This document shows positions 30,846-42,000 of a stretch of 64,000 bases of DNA, one piece after another. The translations under genes and the position numbers were made by a program. Numbering within the stretch: the stretch's first letter is position 1; each line of letters opens with the position of its first letter. The stretch is from Wyeomyia smithii (Eukaryota; Arthropoda; Insecta; Diptera; Culicidae), in contig NC_073695.1 in assembly GCF_029784165.1 (NCBI RefSeq), positions 101,187,306 to 101,251,305 on the forward strand. Reading direction: 5' to 3'. The notes beneath the pieces are model-generated. The model was not told the origin of the DNA, made no database searches, and saw only the letters and a list, made by a program, of their open reading frames with translations.

Positions 30846-33340
30846 TTAGTAATATCTAAGCATAATCGATCCAATTCCATCAAGATTTTTGTCCAATGCT
30901 ATCAGGTGTGAAAGTGAAAATAATTTCGTGCCAACCGAAACCCTTCCCTAAAGAACTTAACTAGCAATTGCGTACAATATCACCCGGCCCAGTAAATTTT
31001 ATTCATTATTCAGGAAGAAACGAAACTTCTTTCGTGCCGACTCCCAGTAAACATAAAAGCTCATACTTCCCGCTTGACTGTGCGCACTCGGGATGGTCAT
31101 TTCATAGTAGAGCAACCACTATTTCTCGATTCCAAGACCCATTCCATTCAATGATTATTTATTGCTATTGACTCCCCCGTCTCACTCAATTACCTCTTGC
31201 TCCGTCTCTATCGTACCACAGAAAAACACCACAGAACGGAAAAATACCTTGCACTCGCCAGCAGCGGTAGATCGATTCTTGTTTTATTGAATTAGCGCCG
31301 CTCTCATTAACGAGAAAAAAAACTGCATCTGTGTGCCACTGTCAGCGTTACCATAGTGCACTAGCACTAAGAGACTGCGAAGTGCTTCTCTATGCTATGG
31401 CGGTTACACTAGTAGTTCCTGAGCTGGTTTCAAAACAAACCGATGACGGTGGACTGCCGTGTGAACTACTGACAGTAGTGACGGTGCCGTTAATGACGAT
31501 AATGTCGCTATTGCCGGTAGCCATTAATGACGGTCAGAAGTAGTTGAAGCACACAAATTGTTTTGAGCTTTGACATTTCGCTACCTATTTCTATGCTACG
31601 TGTACTGGAATTCCACTACTACTATCCATGTGTAGGCCTTAGTAACGCACCTGTAGGGGGTTTAATCACTTACTATTTTTCAATGCTTCTCGGTTTGAAG
31701 CCATGCAGAGAGGTTGTTTTGTTTAGAACGTAGAGGAGGATGATGATTTATTTATCGATGTATATGAGTGAACACCATCGGCGCTGCCGATCGCCACCGT
31801 CGCCGCTGCCACCCTCGCCATTCTATGCTGAAGCTAGTGTATTTCGTCCTACTACAACACTAATGTCGGAAGCCGGCTTTTTGACTGTGGTGCCGAACGT
31901 GCGCCTTGTGGTTTGTAACTTCGGAAGGCGGCACAGTGCGCGGGAAATATCCGAGATGGCGTTATTGGTATTGAAATGGCGCTGGGGTTTTTAACGCTTC
32001 ATGTTGATTGCGTGCGAGATACAATGGCATATCATGGAAATAATAATGTGATTGTTTCGAACGTGTATACGTTGAATATCTGGTTCATATCTAGTTTATC
32101 TATTTTATCGATGAAACTTTAAGAAATACACTATTTTCACATGTTTTTGAAGTTACAGCTACTTTAAGTAAATTATCAAATAATAATGCGTCATCTGAAT
32201 GTAGAAGGAAATCCCTAATTATTGTCCTTATTGATGTTTTATTATTTTCCACAAAAAAGCTTAGAAATTAAGGTTTCGGCTTTGGAACGCAAGTTAGAAC
32301 TGTTGAATGAACAATCAAAGCTATTCACTTCCCTATTGCGTTAGCAGGCATTCGAAAAGCATCCTTCGTGTTTTGCACCGGCCGTCTTTACGTGCAAACC
32401 TTGTTCTAAAAGCATTTCTAACCAGCTATCATCCGCATAATAATTCTTACGCACAACAGTGCTGTAGCCGTACGATTCAACCAGGTCAGCAAAAACTAAT
32501 TATAGGATTTCCGTTGCACTCTAGCTCCAGTCTTATGAACCGCAGCTATGTGCGTGTGCGATCGTTCAGCAGTGGAGACGCAATATGCATTGTGTTTTAC
32601 TTACGTTACTGCAGCTTGTTTTCTCTACGCAGCAAAACCCCCACCCGGAAGGGGTTGTTCCGAAAACTGTGTCAATTGGCTTTTACCATTCCGGAAGCCT
32701 CTACCTGCGGTCTTGATCGGTGGCTAAAAATAAAGAACCAGCGTCTCCACCCGTTTAAAATCGAACGTCATTCATCACCCATGCACCCACGGATAATAAG
32801 CCTTTTATCGCTTCTTTTCTCCTACTGCGCTCAGTTGTGCACTTGCACGTGATTTTCGCCTAATGACGCCCCACCGCTCTGAATAGGGTGAGAAAATTTT
32901 AATCTATGCTAATAAATCCTGTTTTGGCCCAGAAAACTGGCACTTGATCACGCGAATCCGCTTAGCCTGTACGTCAATGTATGTAGGGTAGAATCACCTT
33001 TCTGCAGGACTATAAGGCATACTTTTCCATTACAAAAAAGCCAAGTTTCCGTTGGTACTTGGTAGGATGTGCTATGCAGGAGGCAAACAATGTTGCCCTC
33101 CTTCCGCTTTTTCATCCGAGCACGGGGGTGCACCTCCTTAGGCGCGATGGGCGATGACAAACGAGAGTACATCTATGTTAGTGGGTCACCTAGTAACCGT
33201 GAACTAGTATCGCAGCGAGGCACAACACGTTTTGCTTTCGGATATGTTTACAAATGTTTGGTAATGTATTGTGGTCCACATTCCCATCGATTGCGGGGCA
33301 GTTTAGGCTGAAGCTTACCTCCAGCATGGGCTAATTGTGC
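30846..33340. other. Largely unique, moderately GC-rich intronic DNA
   Basis: No transposon signature was recognised here, unlike the flanks. Open frames at 31740-31994 and 32307-32852 (181 residues) show no domain, no biased codon usage that I can judge and no splice context, and are not called genes. The low repeat content makes the block a candidate for conserved non-coding elements. Confidence 0.4.
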
Positions 33341-33965
33341 CTCAATTAGGTATGTATTCGGACTAAGAAAGCTGATGGACGAACTTGATGGACATTATTT
33401 CGGGAAAATTGGGTCCGGCTTACGGTAGGGATGTGGAGTTTAATCGTGTTATCGATTTTCGCTTTGGTATTAATGAATATGCTTAACCTGATATTCGACA
33501 ATCGTTTACTTATTACTGCTGCGGTGGCTTCATTTAACTTTGCAGACTTCACATTATGGGATTCAGGTTATTTTTGATGTCTTTTAAGAGAAAAAATAAC
33601 ATTTTCCGTTAGTCTATGTAATTGTTTTGTTTTATAAATATGCCCTCCTCGTTGGTAGACGAATCTCGTAGGATTATGTTTAACACGTTTGCCTGCTGTC
33701 TCATTAATTATTAACAAAAATTGCACAAAAAAAATTCGGATGCGAATGCGGATGTGCGTTTTATTCCGCTTATTTCGCATGACATGTCGCACCCCAGTGC
33801 AAAAGCTATTGAAGCTAGCAACAAATACACCAAAGAAAATTTTGCTATAAACTATGTGGCAGTGATATTTTTTGGGATATTGTTCTGTGATTTGAAAAAA
33901 AATTAGGACATCCTGAAAATCTTAAGGACGACAGTGGTTCATGTCTCTGTAATATTCAGTATTGA
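33341..33965. other. AT-rich DNA, no gene seen
   Basis: No recognised repeat or coding motif. Confidence 0.35.
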
Positions 33966-35000
33966 ATATTCTGTTATCTGATTGTCCTAAAACTTTCAGT
34001 TTTTTCAGATAGTCAGATTCAGTCAGATAGAAATAAGATGGTCTCTTGTCGGGATATGGACTAAGGTGGCCCAGGTAACTCTCCGGAAGATCTGGAACTA
34101 CCGTATAAGAGGTCAAATTTTAAAGAGGTTTTAAAGGGCTTCCCGGTTTTCTCGAAAATTATTGTGCAGAGTCAACTAGGAAGAAAATGATCTTTTCACC
34201 GTAATATGATCTGAGGTCCACCGGGAGGTGAAAAAGGACAATTTTGAAATATGCTTTTAGAGCTTCCCTATTTTCAAATAGAACAAATAGAAGAGAAATT
34301 ATCTCTTGTTCGAAGTATGGTACCAGAAGATGTCGTAAGAAAGATCAAGTTTCAAATCTGTTTCTAAAACTTACCGGCTTTCCTTGGTTGTGTAACGCAA
34401 CAGCGTTAGGTAACGCCACAGAGTTACGTAACGCCACAGAGTTACGTAACGCCACAGAGTTACGTAACGCCACAGCGTTACATATTGTAATGAAGTTGCG
34501 TAACGTCACAGCGTTACGCAACGTCACAGACAAAACTTTAAGTAGCTATCGGGTATAATAACCAGACCACCAAGGAGAAGTTTATAAAAAACTGGGATCA
34601 TTTACGAAAATTGATGTCTCCTGCAACAGTAATTCCAGATCTTTCGATGGGTCACTTCCTGACCACCCTAAATCAAATTCGGTCATAAAATTATTTCTTT
34701 CTATTTGACGCACGGAGTGGACCCAGGAGTGATTTCGATAAAACAAGAAAGCCCAGGACTACTTTCAAAGGTTGACCTTCCTCACGGTAGTTCTGAATCC
34801 TTCAAAAGGTCAGCTTTTGGCCACCTTGAACCATTTTCCGGTTAGAAGAACTTTTTTATTGTTGTTGAACCTCTAAAATAGTTTATAAAAAAATAAAAAC
34901 CGGGGAGCTTCATGACTGCTTTTGAAAATTGATCTCTTCTACGATATTTCCGGAGAGCCATCGGTAGTCTGTGGGAAGCTGATGAGTCCAGTATGACTAC
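33966..35000. repeat. Degenerate 140-160-bp repeat array
   Basis: The themes GGTGGCCCAGGTAACTCTCC / GGTCCACCGGGAGGT / GGTCACTTCCTGACCACC / GGTCAGCTTTTGGCCACC and CTTCCCGGTTTTCTCGAAAA / CTTCCCTATTTTCAAATAG / CCCAGGACTACTTTCAAAGG recur in order at roughly 140-160-base intervals. It looks like a decayed satellite. Interrupted by the 18-bp array at 34391-34530. Confidence 0.55.
34391..34530 (+). repeat. 18-bp tandem repeat GTAACGCCACAGAGTTAC
   Basis: About seven to eight units of ACGCCACAGAGTTACGTA. The centre GTTACGTAAC is palindromic. The first four or so units are nearly exact, later ones diverge. In frame it reads repeated NATELR, which is a by-product of the unit length, not evidence of a gene. 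Confidence 0.85.
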
Positions 35001-35479
35001 TATTTCTTCTTTATTCGTTTTCCAAAGACATAAGGGTGTTACCTCTTGAATTGTAGCTAGAATACGAGATGACTAGCGCCACGTAGTGAAAAAATCATAA
35101 ACAAACATATTCTTATCTTAAAGTACTCAATCGTTTAGAAAACTTTGCTGAAGATATGAAAGCGGAAATAGTAGGAGGTTATACCCAAGACGAGACCGCA
35201 TAACTGATGTAGAATATGCACAATTCCCGATAAACAATATTGTTAATTTATAGCTTGTTAAGCTGCTAACGCATGCGTTAAAAATGAACTTTTTTCGGAT
35301 GGTGCTAAAAAAATAACTAAGACAGATAATTTAGTTTGATAAGTTTTCCATGGATGGTTATTATATTAGCTTACTCGCAAAAAAACTCTACGCTTTTGCA
35401 TGCAGTCTTCCGGCAGTTAACCGAAACATTCGCCATGACGGATAAAAACATGCGTGTAGGCATGATTTTGAGTGCTTTT
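35001..35479. other. AT-rich DNA, no gene seen
   Basis: May include the decayed 3' part of the adjacent transposase element, but no motif could be confirmed. Confidence 0.35.
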
Positions 35480-36290
35480 TCGTTTTATTTATCAATTCCT
35501 CCTCAGTTTTCCTCTCCTCCGACGATCGCTTTGAGTAGTGGGCCGACACCAAAACACCGCGTCTTCGCCCTTCTGGTATTTCTTGATGAACGACTTATCC
35601 TCCGAGAGGCACTTCGCACTATAAATTTCCTCGTTCAGGGCCACTCCGGAGCGAAAGAAGAGCAGCTTTGACATCCCCTTCTCACTGATTGTCAGCCACA
35701 GCAGCACCTTCTTGGGGAACTTGGTGTGTGAAATAAACTTAACCTCCGTGCTCACTTCCTTCGAAGTGCCCTGCCAGTCGTTGTCATCCAGGGTGCGATA
35801 GGTTTCATCTCCATCACCACCGTCACGTTTGTGATTTGTCGGAAAAATCAACCTGACCCCTTTATTCAGGCGCTGTCACTGTGTCATTGCCTGCAGCTCC
35901 AACACTAGTGGACGGGACTCCTGCTTCCTGACATGAATGTCCTTGTTAGCTATGTACTTTTTCACTGTTTGACCGGTTGTACCGACCTCCCGGCCAAGCG
36001 TACGCAGCGATGTATCCAGTCTCGGTCTTCCTTTTCAGCATCCTTTGGAGCTTCCTGTCGCTCAGGGTTGTCGACCGCCCAGAACCGGGCTTTCTTTTAA
36101 TGCTCTGATTATTGTCCAAAAGTGCCAAGATGTTGTAGATGCCGGAACGGGCGTATCCAGTGCTTACGAACTGCCACACGATGTCCATTTCCGACGCGAC
36201 GGGGTACCGTTCTTTGAACGCGCATACTTCTGAACGGAATAGCTTCACTATTTTCGCCATCACGGTTGGAGTTCGACTGATAGAGTTGTC
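35480..36290 (-). pseudogene. mariner/Tc1-superfamily transposase, broken
   Basis: The minus-strand N-terminus (36260-35990) reads MAKIVKLFRSEVCAFKERYP, ARSGIYNILALLDNNQSIKR, KPGSGRSTTLSDRKLQRMLK, the paired helix-turn-helix and GRPR-like hinge region. The catalytic part (35851-35495) reads DGDETYRTLDDNDWQGTSKE, FPKKVLLWLTISEKGMSKLL and FRSGVALNEEIYSAKCLSED, matching the mosquito ITmD37E/D type. The two blocks are in different frames with about 90 bp of decayed linker. The region for the last acidic residue is unrecognisable. Terminal repeats were not identified. Inactive. Confidence 0.8.
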
Positions 36291-36876
36291 AATTTTTTTT
36301 TTGCTGACTCATGGGTCAATATGATTGATGCTGCATGCGTAGCTTCTTCAGTGCGTGTAAAGGTAAACCAATGAAAAATCAGCAATTTTCGTCCATTTTT
36401 GTAGCGCAAACGTTATTAAACAAGTTTTGGTTGAACTACAGTTTTATACGCTGTTTCATAACACAATTGCTTGTAAGGTTGATATGACACATGTGCTTTG
36501 TTGAAAGTATTTGATTAATGGGTCATAAAGTCTACTATTATTTGTTCAAATCAAGTAACTCTTCATTGAATAGCCCACATGGATTTTGATTTGTGCAACT
36601 CGAAACTGTTCTACGTTTACCACCCACGTGGTAGGAACGTTATCACGAGAAACAAGAAGAATTAATGTGAATTGAAACCAATTTTGAAATAAACACCCGA
36701 ATCGCGCGAAAGTCAGTGAACGAATGAATGATGATGTGATGAAATAAACCCGTGTGATTGGTTGTTTTAATTACCTACGGAGAGGACTAACGCGACAAGT
36801 GGGCTGGGCCACGCACACGGTATTATGGAAGAAAGTAAAAATAAGTTGGGCTGCGCTGCGCGTTGTTTTTTTTTTC
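36291..36876. other. DNA upstream of the histone remnant
   Basis: No gene. Contains ACCAATCAC (CCAAT-like, minus strand near 36750-36760), which may belong to the original histone promoter. Confidence 0.35.
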
Positions 36877-36910
36877 AATATAAAGACAAACGTTGCGTTC
36901 GAAGTTCATT
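36877..36910 (+). promoter_or_regulatory. TATA box and initiator of the H2B pseudogene
   Basis: AATATAAAG at 36877-36885 and an initiator-like TTCATT at 36905-36910 are spaced about 29-30 bases apart, as in a TATA promoter. The predicted leader to the ATG at 36955 is about 47 bases, typical of insect core histone genes. Confidence 0.55.
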
Positions 36911-36954
36911 AATTTTCCGTCAACTGTTTAACCGTCAACAAACTCGTCATTAAG

Positions 36955-37090
36955 ATGGCTTCGAGGACACAAGCGGGCCACTGACAAGCGGCAGAGCAAC
37001 CAAGTTTAGCCTTCCGTACTATTGGTGTTACCAGGAGAGCTAGCCTAGTATGCTCGGTCCGAAGCTTAAGCTATTACGCAATACACCACA
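36955..37090 (+). pseudogene. Histone H2B pseudogene with the centre deleted
   Basis: The 5' end starts ATG GCT TCG AGG ACA, then a short partial duplication, then 36984-37004 read as TSGRATK; H2B starts MAPKTSGKAAK. Immediately after, 37009-37087 match the H2B C-terminus once a four-base insertion is allowed for: GCC TTC CGT, CTATTG, TTACCAGGAGAGCTAGCC (LLPGELA), then AxxAxSE and AxTxYT in register with KHAVSEGTKAVTKYT. Lysine codons have become TAG, TAA and CAA. About 100 codons of the histone fold are missing. H2B would be a nucleosome core protein; this copy cannot make it. Retention of a TATA promoter and leader shows a DNA-level copy, not a processed one. Confidence 0.75.
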
Positions 37091-37794
37091 ATACACCTCA
37101 AAGTGATACCACAAAAGATCACAATAATGGTCGCAGTGGTCCAAAAAAACTCAAAGTGAATTGTTTCGTTCTTCCTGCCAAGTACAAATTACAATTGGCC
37201 TTTCTCAAGGCCACAAACACATTCTTGAATCAACGCGGAATTTTCTAACCTTGTCAATTATGAAATATGTAGTTATGTAATTATGAAATATGTAGTCATG
37301 TAGCCAAAACTGTTTTTCACTAAATGCAATTATATTTTATCTATTGAGCTAGTTCGAATTATATTTGGAATTTGTTTGTTGTTGTTATTGCGTTGCTTAG
37401 TAAGTGTAATACAAATTAAACACCTAGATTAAAGCAACTACACAACTAGAAGAAATCGTTTGAACAAGTTTAAAAAAATGCCATTGGTGTGTCGCAATAT
37501 AAAGACAATATTAACACAGTATAAAGATGAAGACGAGAAAATGATGGAGAAATTAAATCATTTTCGATCGTTGCTTTTGACGTCTGCGGTCAAAAAATGA
37601 ACACTGAGAAGAAAAGCAAGGTTTCAAATTTTTCGTCCCTATTAGCAACGTTCTAGCGAGTTTCAGAAAACAAACTACTTCAATTGAATAGTTTCGATGT
37701 ACTAAAAATCACAAGGGTTGTATGCAAAGCCACGACCGCAAGGTTGACGTATAACTACATAAGTTTGTTTGTTACATTACTTCAAAGATGACTA
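37091..37794. other. No gene seen
   Basis: AT-rich. No clear histone 3' stem-loop could be drawn after the H2B remnant; GCAGTGGTCCAAAAAAACTC near 37131 may be its decayed remains. Confidence 0.3.
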
Positions 37795-37948
37795 GAACAA
37801 GATACCTGACTCTTGCAGTGTGCAGTGGACACGATTGTCGCTGCGCGTGAACGAAAGTTGAACTAATTTGTATACTTGTAATTGGATGATGACAGCAAGG
37901 TGTCGTGGGCAAAATGTATGAAAAAGCTGGAAGTCAGGTATCTTGTTC
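37795..37948. mobile_element. 154-bp TA-flanked MITE
   Basis: Ends GAACAAGATACCTGACT (37795) and AGTCAGGTATCTTGTTC (37948) are exact inverted repeats flanked by TA on both sides. This is a Tc1/mariner-style non-autonomous element. Confidence 0.85.
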
Positions 37949-38029
37949 TAATCATCTTTGATTGCTTGTATTGAATATGTTTAATATTTTGTGCAAAAGA
38001 TGAGTTAAAGTGCTACCGAATTTCAGTTT

Positions 38030-38425
38030 GCACATACAGCTCCTGTTGCTGCTGCTGCCAAGTAAGGATTGTTGCAGTCGCTGTCTAGAACTAACATGAG
38101 CAGTTTCGACTGAAACAGGCTCTTATATAGGGTCTATAATTCTGTCGACCATGCTTGGAAAAGCAATCAGAGGTCAAATTTTGAAGGCTTGATAATTTTC
38201 AAAAATACAATAGTTTGAATAATAAAATTACAATTTCGTGTATTTGGGAGGATTCTTAGAAAACTTTTCAATCGATTGCTGCGAGAACGAAGGAAATGCA
38301 TCGACAACTAACCGATTTATTAGCATTTGAAATTTGACATATTTTTCACTTTTCTCGGTTTTAGATTTTCATTTTACATCGCTATGTAGGCGAACTTCCT
38401 GAGAGACGTAGTTCTACGTCAAAAT
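38030..38425 (-). repeat. TATA-bearing dispersed repeat, copy 1
   Basis: On the minus strand it begins GACGTAGAACTACGTCTC, continues through GCAGCAATCGATTGAAAAG, CAAACTATTGTATTTTTGAA, AGCCTTCAAAATTTGACC, GTCGACAGAATTATAGACCC and TATATAAGAGCC, and ends in a CAG-rich segment. About 30 bases downstream of TATATAAG lies TCATG, and in copy 48240-48700 TCAGT, as in a TATA promoter with initiator. No coding frame. Confidence 0.65.
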
Positions 38426-38666
38426 CAAGGTGCCGTCCGCTACGACATGCTATAAACAAATGAGCGTATGTTACCGCAGAAACCATACAAACAAAAAATC
38501 GTCGCCTGTTGCGCTGATGCAAGTCTGCTTGCTACTGGTCGATCAGGTTTTCAGTAAATCATCCTCTTGCTACAGTAATCGGATGAACAATGAAGACTAA
38601 ATTGTTGCATGCTAGCTTTTATATGTGACTAATGACAGTTATACTTCTGGTGGGCGTGTCGTAGTG

Positions 38667-38983
38667 CAGCGGTTCTCAACCTTTTTCTGTTCGCGTACCC
38701 CTTGGCGATATTTTTCATATCGATTGTACCCCCTGGCCTGTAATGTTTTCGCAGAGTGGGAGAGAGTAGTGGTAGATCATGTTGTGGTAGTCTTGTTTAG
38801 GTTTAAAATTGAACTATGGTTTGTTTGATTGCTACAGTCATGTTTTAAGAGCAAGATTGAAAAACAAATGAAGTATTTAAAAAAAAAATTGCTTTGTCCG
38901 CCATTACTGTTTTTCCTTTCGCGTACCCCCCGAGTGCTTTCGAGTACCCCTAGAGGTACGCGTACAAAGGTTAAGAACCGCTG
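38667..38983. mobile_element. hAT-type MITE, 317 bp
   Basis: CAGCGGTTCTCAACCTTT at the left and AAAGGTTAAGAACCGCTG at the right are TIRs of the widespread CAG[T/C]GGTTCTCAA hAT type. Flanks TCGTAGTG and TCGTAGGG match in 7 of 8 bases, the expected 8-bp duplication. Inner CGCGTACCCC motifs are shared by both ends. Non-coding. Confidence 0.85.
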
Positions 38984-39109
38984 TCGTAGGGGATCAAAGC
39001 AACAACAGCAATAACATATCGTTTGCAAAGTTAAATCGTTTGTATACTTTGGTGTCGGCTGTGCTGTGGAAGTGCTTGTATTGCATCATTGCAGGCACGC
39101 AATTGTTTG

Positions 39110-39345
39110 AACTACTGACTGAAAATTAAACCTTTTCACTATGAAAAAATGATTTAAAAATTATTTTAATAAACTAGAGAAATTTATTTTCTATTCAACG
39201 AGATATCAATGAGTAAAATCCGTTCAGTGATAACAAAGTAGTAAGCATTTGAATTTTTTCATTTTGCTGTTTCACTCTATTTTTGATATTTCGGAATGGT
39301 ACCCTATTCAAGTAAGACGTATTCTACGTCCAATCGTCGGTGACT
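39110..39345 (-). repeat. Dispersed repeat with GACGTAGAATACGTC end, probably related to the TATA-bearing family
   Basis: The minus strand begins with GACGTAGAATACGTCTTAC and GAATAGGGTACC and runs into AT-rich DNA. Only the terminal palindrome is clearly shared with 38030-38425, so the relationship is tentative. Confidence 0.35.
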
Positions 39346-39519
39346 GAAGTCGAGTAGTAATATTCGTTCCGTCTTATGAAATAGGGTCCATAACCTATGA
39401 AATCATGCAATCCAAAAATTGAGTAGATAAGCCGTTTGCTTGCACGAAGTAGTGGCCTCCGACGGCAGGAGGCAACTTTGTTTAAAAAAAAACATGCAAT
39501 ATCTTAGAAATGGCTTGGT

Positions 39520-39745
39520 GGATAAATAAAAGCAAATTCTTAGTGCTACATTCCGGTTTGGATTTCGACCTTCTGTTTTATCTATACACAGACTTCGCTG
39601 CCAACTGTTTAGTGTACAGGACAATTGCGGGGCTAGCGCTACGATCCTACTGACACTACCAGTCTTTCTTTTCCGAGCCGAGACTCGAACTCACGACGAC
39701 TGGCTTGTTAGGCCAGCGTCGTACCTCGAGACCGTCTGGATGGAT
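39520..39745 (-). mobile_element. tRNA-derived SINE
   Basis: The minus strand reads GGTCTCGAGGTACGACGC, TGGCCTAACAAGCCAGTCG (anticodon-arm-like) and GTGAGTTCGAGTCTCGGCTC (B box), then TAGTGTCAGTAGGATCGTAG, ACAGAAGGTCGAAATCC and the 3' end GGAATGTAGCACTAAG. A diverged plus-strand 3' part of the same family lies at 49860-49935. Target duplication not resolved. Confidence 0.75.
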
Positions 39746-40239
39746 AGCGACTGATACCGAAACAAGCTATCCCTGCGTTTGGCATGGATCTTCAAGGTTT
39801 TTGACCTTATCTCACGCGGACAGCCGTCAACATCGAAATGCAGTGGGACGAAATTAAAGTATATTATGCCAAAATATAATCATTCTAATTCGTCAAAATT
39901 AATGATTGGGTTTATAAAATGAGTAACCTCAAATTTAAAATTCAACTCCAATGAAAATATCCTGAGCTCAAAAAACTGATTGCCATTAGTTTTTCAAGTG
40001 AAATCGATGACTAAAGAACTCTTTACTTTGATTAATAAGTTTTCCAAAATGACGACAGCTTCCAAAACCGAATCGTATATGGCTTCAATATAATTCCCAT
40101 GAGAGAACCTTACCTCTATCCAGCAATGGGCAATCCAGCAAACCGGACGCCTGGCTTCTAGCTCGTGAAGCAAAATAAACAACACGTTTTGCGCATGTGA
40201 AATGTTCCAATTAATTTCTCCAGTGATAAACAAAGTATA
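39746..40239. other. No gene seen
   Basis: Mixed composition, one short minus-strand frame without features. Confidence 0.35.
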
Positions 40240-40860
40240 TGTGACTGGGGGCGTGTGTATGTGTTTTCCGCTGCGAACACGAGGTGGTAATTATTCGGTG
40301 GTGTAGAAAACGTGCAACCATTGCGAGTCCATCATCATCAGCTGGTCGATCCTGAAGGGGCCCCACTGTCGAAAATGTTGAGTTTTTCTCGACTAGAACG
40401 CGGTCCTCTCAGTCAGGACCGAATGCGGGGCGGCGGTTGGTATGTGAGACTTTTCGCGGGAGACGCCAGCAGCACGTGCACGGGATCGATTTTTCCTCGG
40501 AAATTTTCTCATGAGTGCCCGCGCCCGCTCGACTCGCGCTGCAATCGTAAATATTCGGTTTTCTCGCAACTGCATTTGGCTGTTTTCTCGTGAGTCTCTG
40601 CTACCCTCTCTGGGTGCCGGTGTGTTTGCAACGCGCTTTTCTACTTCGGTCCGGTTCGTGCTTTTACGTCGAACATCTAGAACTAGGTCATGGTTGCAAT
40701 CGGTATTTGTGTTCTATTTCGTCCTGCTTCGCGTGATGATGATAGTAATAATGATGGTGGTGGTGTGCATCAAAGTGATGCATTTCTGTGTGGTTGTGAG
40801 GATGCACTCTTTATTGATTGATCTATTTTTTTTTTTTCTTTAAACAGTCCCCGCAGTCAC
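40240..40860. other. GC-rich unique island
   Basis: Contrasts with the surrounding AT-rich repeats. Contains GGCGGCGGTTGG, several CGCG sites, an initiator-like CTCTCAGTCAGG at about 40406, and short Arg/Ser-rich frames on both strands. It resembles promoter-proximal or alternative first-exon DNA, but no start codon with coding continuation is evident. Confidence 0.4.
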
Positions 40861-41600
40861 TACCGCCTGGTATATCCGGCCCACTACTTGAATTACTGAG
40901 TATGTAGGTTGAGCGTTTAGCTAAAAGCAAAATGCCTTGAGTAAAAAATTGTCTACCTTGCAAACAGCGCTATCTAACCAACCGTATGGGGAGTACCATT
41001 CTGGATATCTAAACATAGTTCATGCATTATATTTAAAAATGTCAGAAAATGTTGGGCATTTATTAATTTTGAAATATTCACCGCGTCACCGTCCCTGTTC
41101 GAGCTCAGTCGTACTCCACCTCTTACCAGAAAACTTTATTTGGTGATTTCGTTTGCTCGCGTTGTTGACAAACGTCGTTTAATATTTGAGGGTTATTTAT
41201 GCACAGAAATGAGGGCACATCAAACAACATATCCATTCTTGACCAGCACTTTGTGGGTCATTCCAACGGTCCAATAACCTAAAAAATCACGAAAAGATGG
41301 TTTACCCGTCTAGAATGCGGTCAAACAATGTTGACTGGTGGCGTAACCTATTTTAGCCCGCTACTAAAATAGCTCTTCCCAGTTCGTAACTTTTTATTCT
41401 CTGTTACACTTGCGTATTTTTGGGTAAATTATTAGCTATGGTAATGATATCATGTCTGGCTATTAACCGGTTTAGATTAAAATTTCATGGATGTTTGGGG
41501 CCGTTCCTAAATCACGTGGTCATATTTTGATCACTTTTTAAACCCTTCGTACCCCACGTGGTCTTTCGTGGTATTTTGGCCAACCCATTCCGAATCGATA
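40861..41600. other. No gene seen
   Basis: AT-rich; includes a TAAATCACGTGGTCATAT / CCCCACGTGG pair near 41509-41562 (two E-box-like CACGTG cores). No repeat boundary recognised. Confidence 0.35.
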
Positions 41601-42000
41601 AGGATTAATTTCTATGCTTTACTCTATTTATCGTCCAATTTATCCAATGTCGACTTTGACATCTTTGTCAACCACGTTCTTGATCTGAGCTACGATGGTA
41701 GTTTTATTCTACATGTCGATGTCAGTTTTGTTTTTGATTTAAACTCTAATATTAAAATTCGAAGGTGAGTATTAATTTGACTCCCACCTCGATATCGAGC
41801 TCGGCATAGAGATTGATTTCCAAAGCGGTTTCACTTTGACTTTGATTTCGATTTAAACTTAATGACAACTATTATCTCGAGTTTGGTTTGGAGTTTGATT
41901 TAGAATTTTATTCCTACGGCGATCTGATCTTCAATTGCATAATTGACCAATGGACCACAATTTCTATTTTAACTTTTATATAACTGTGTCGGCCATTTTT

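Noticed and set aside
32307..32852. 181-codon frame on the plus strand
   Set aside because: No recognisable domain, signal or splice context; the length is possible by chance in this GC-moderate block.
34391..34530. CRISPR-like array
   Set aside because: Units are contiguous 18-mers with no unique spacers, in a eukaryotic genome.
36955..37004. Reading the histone remnant as H3 (ATGGCT start)
   Set aside because: TSGRATK and the following LLPGELA block fit H2B at both ends, whereas H3 fits only scattered bases.
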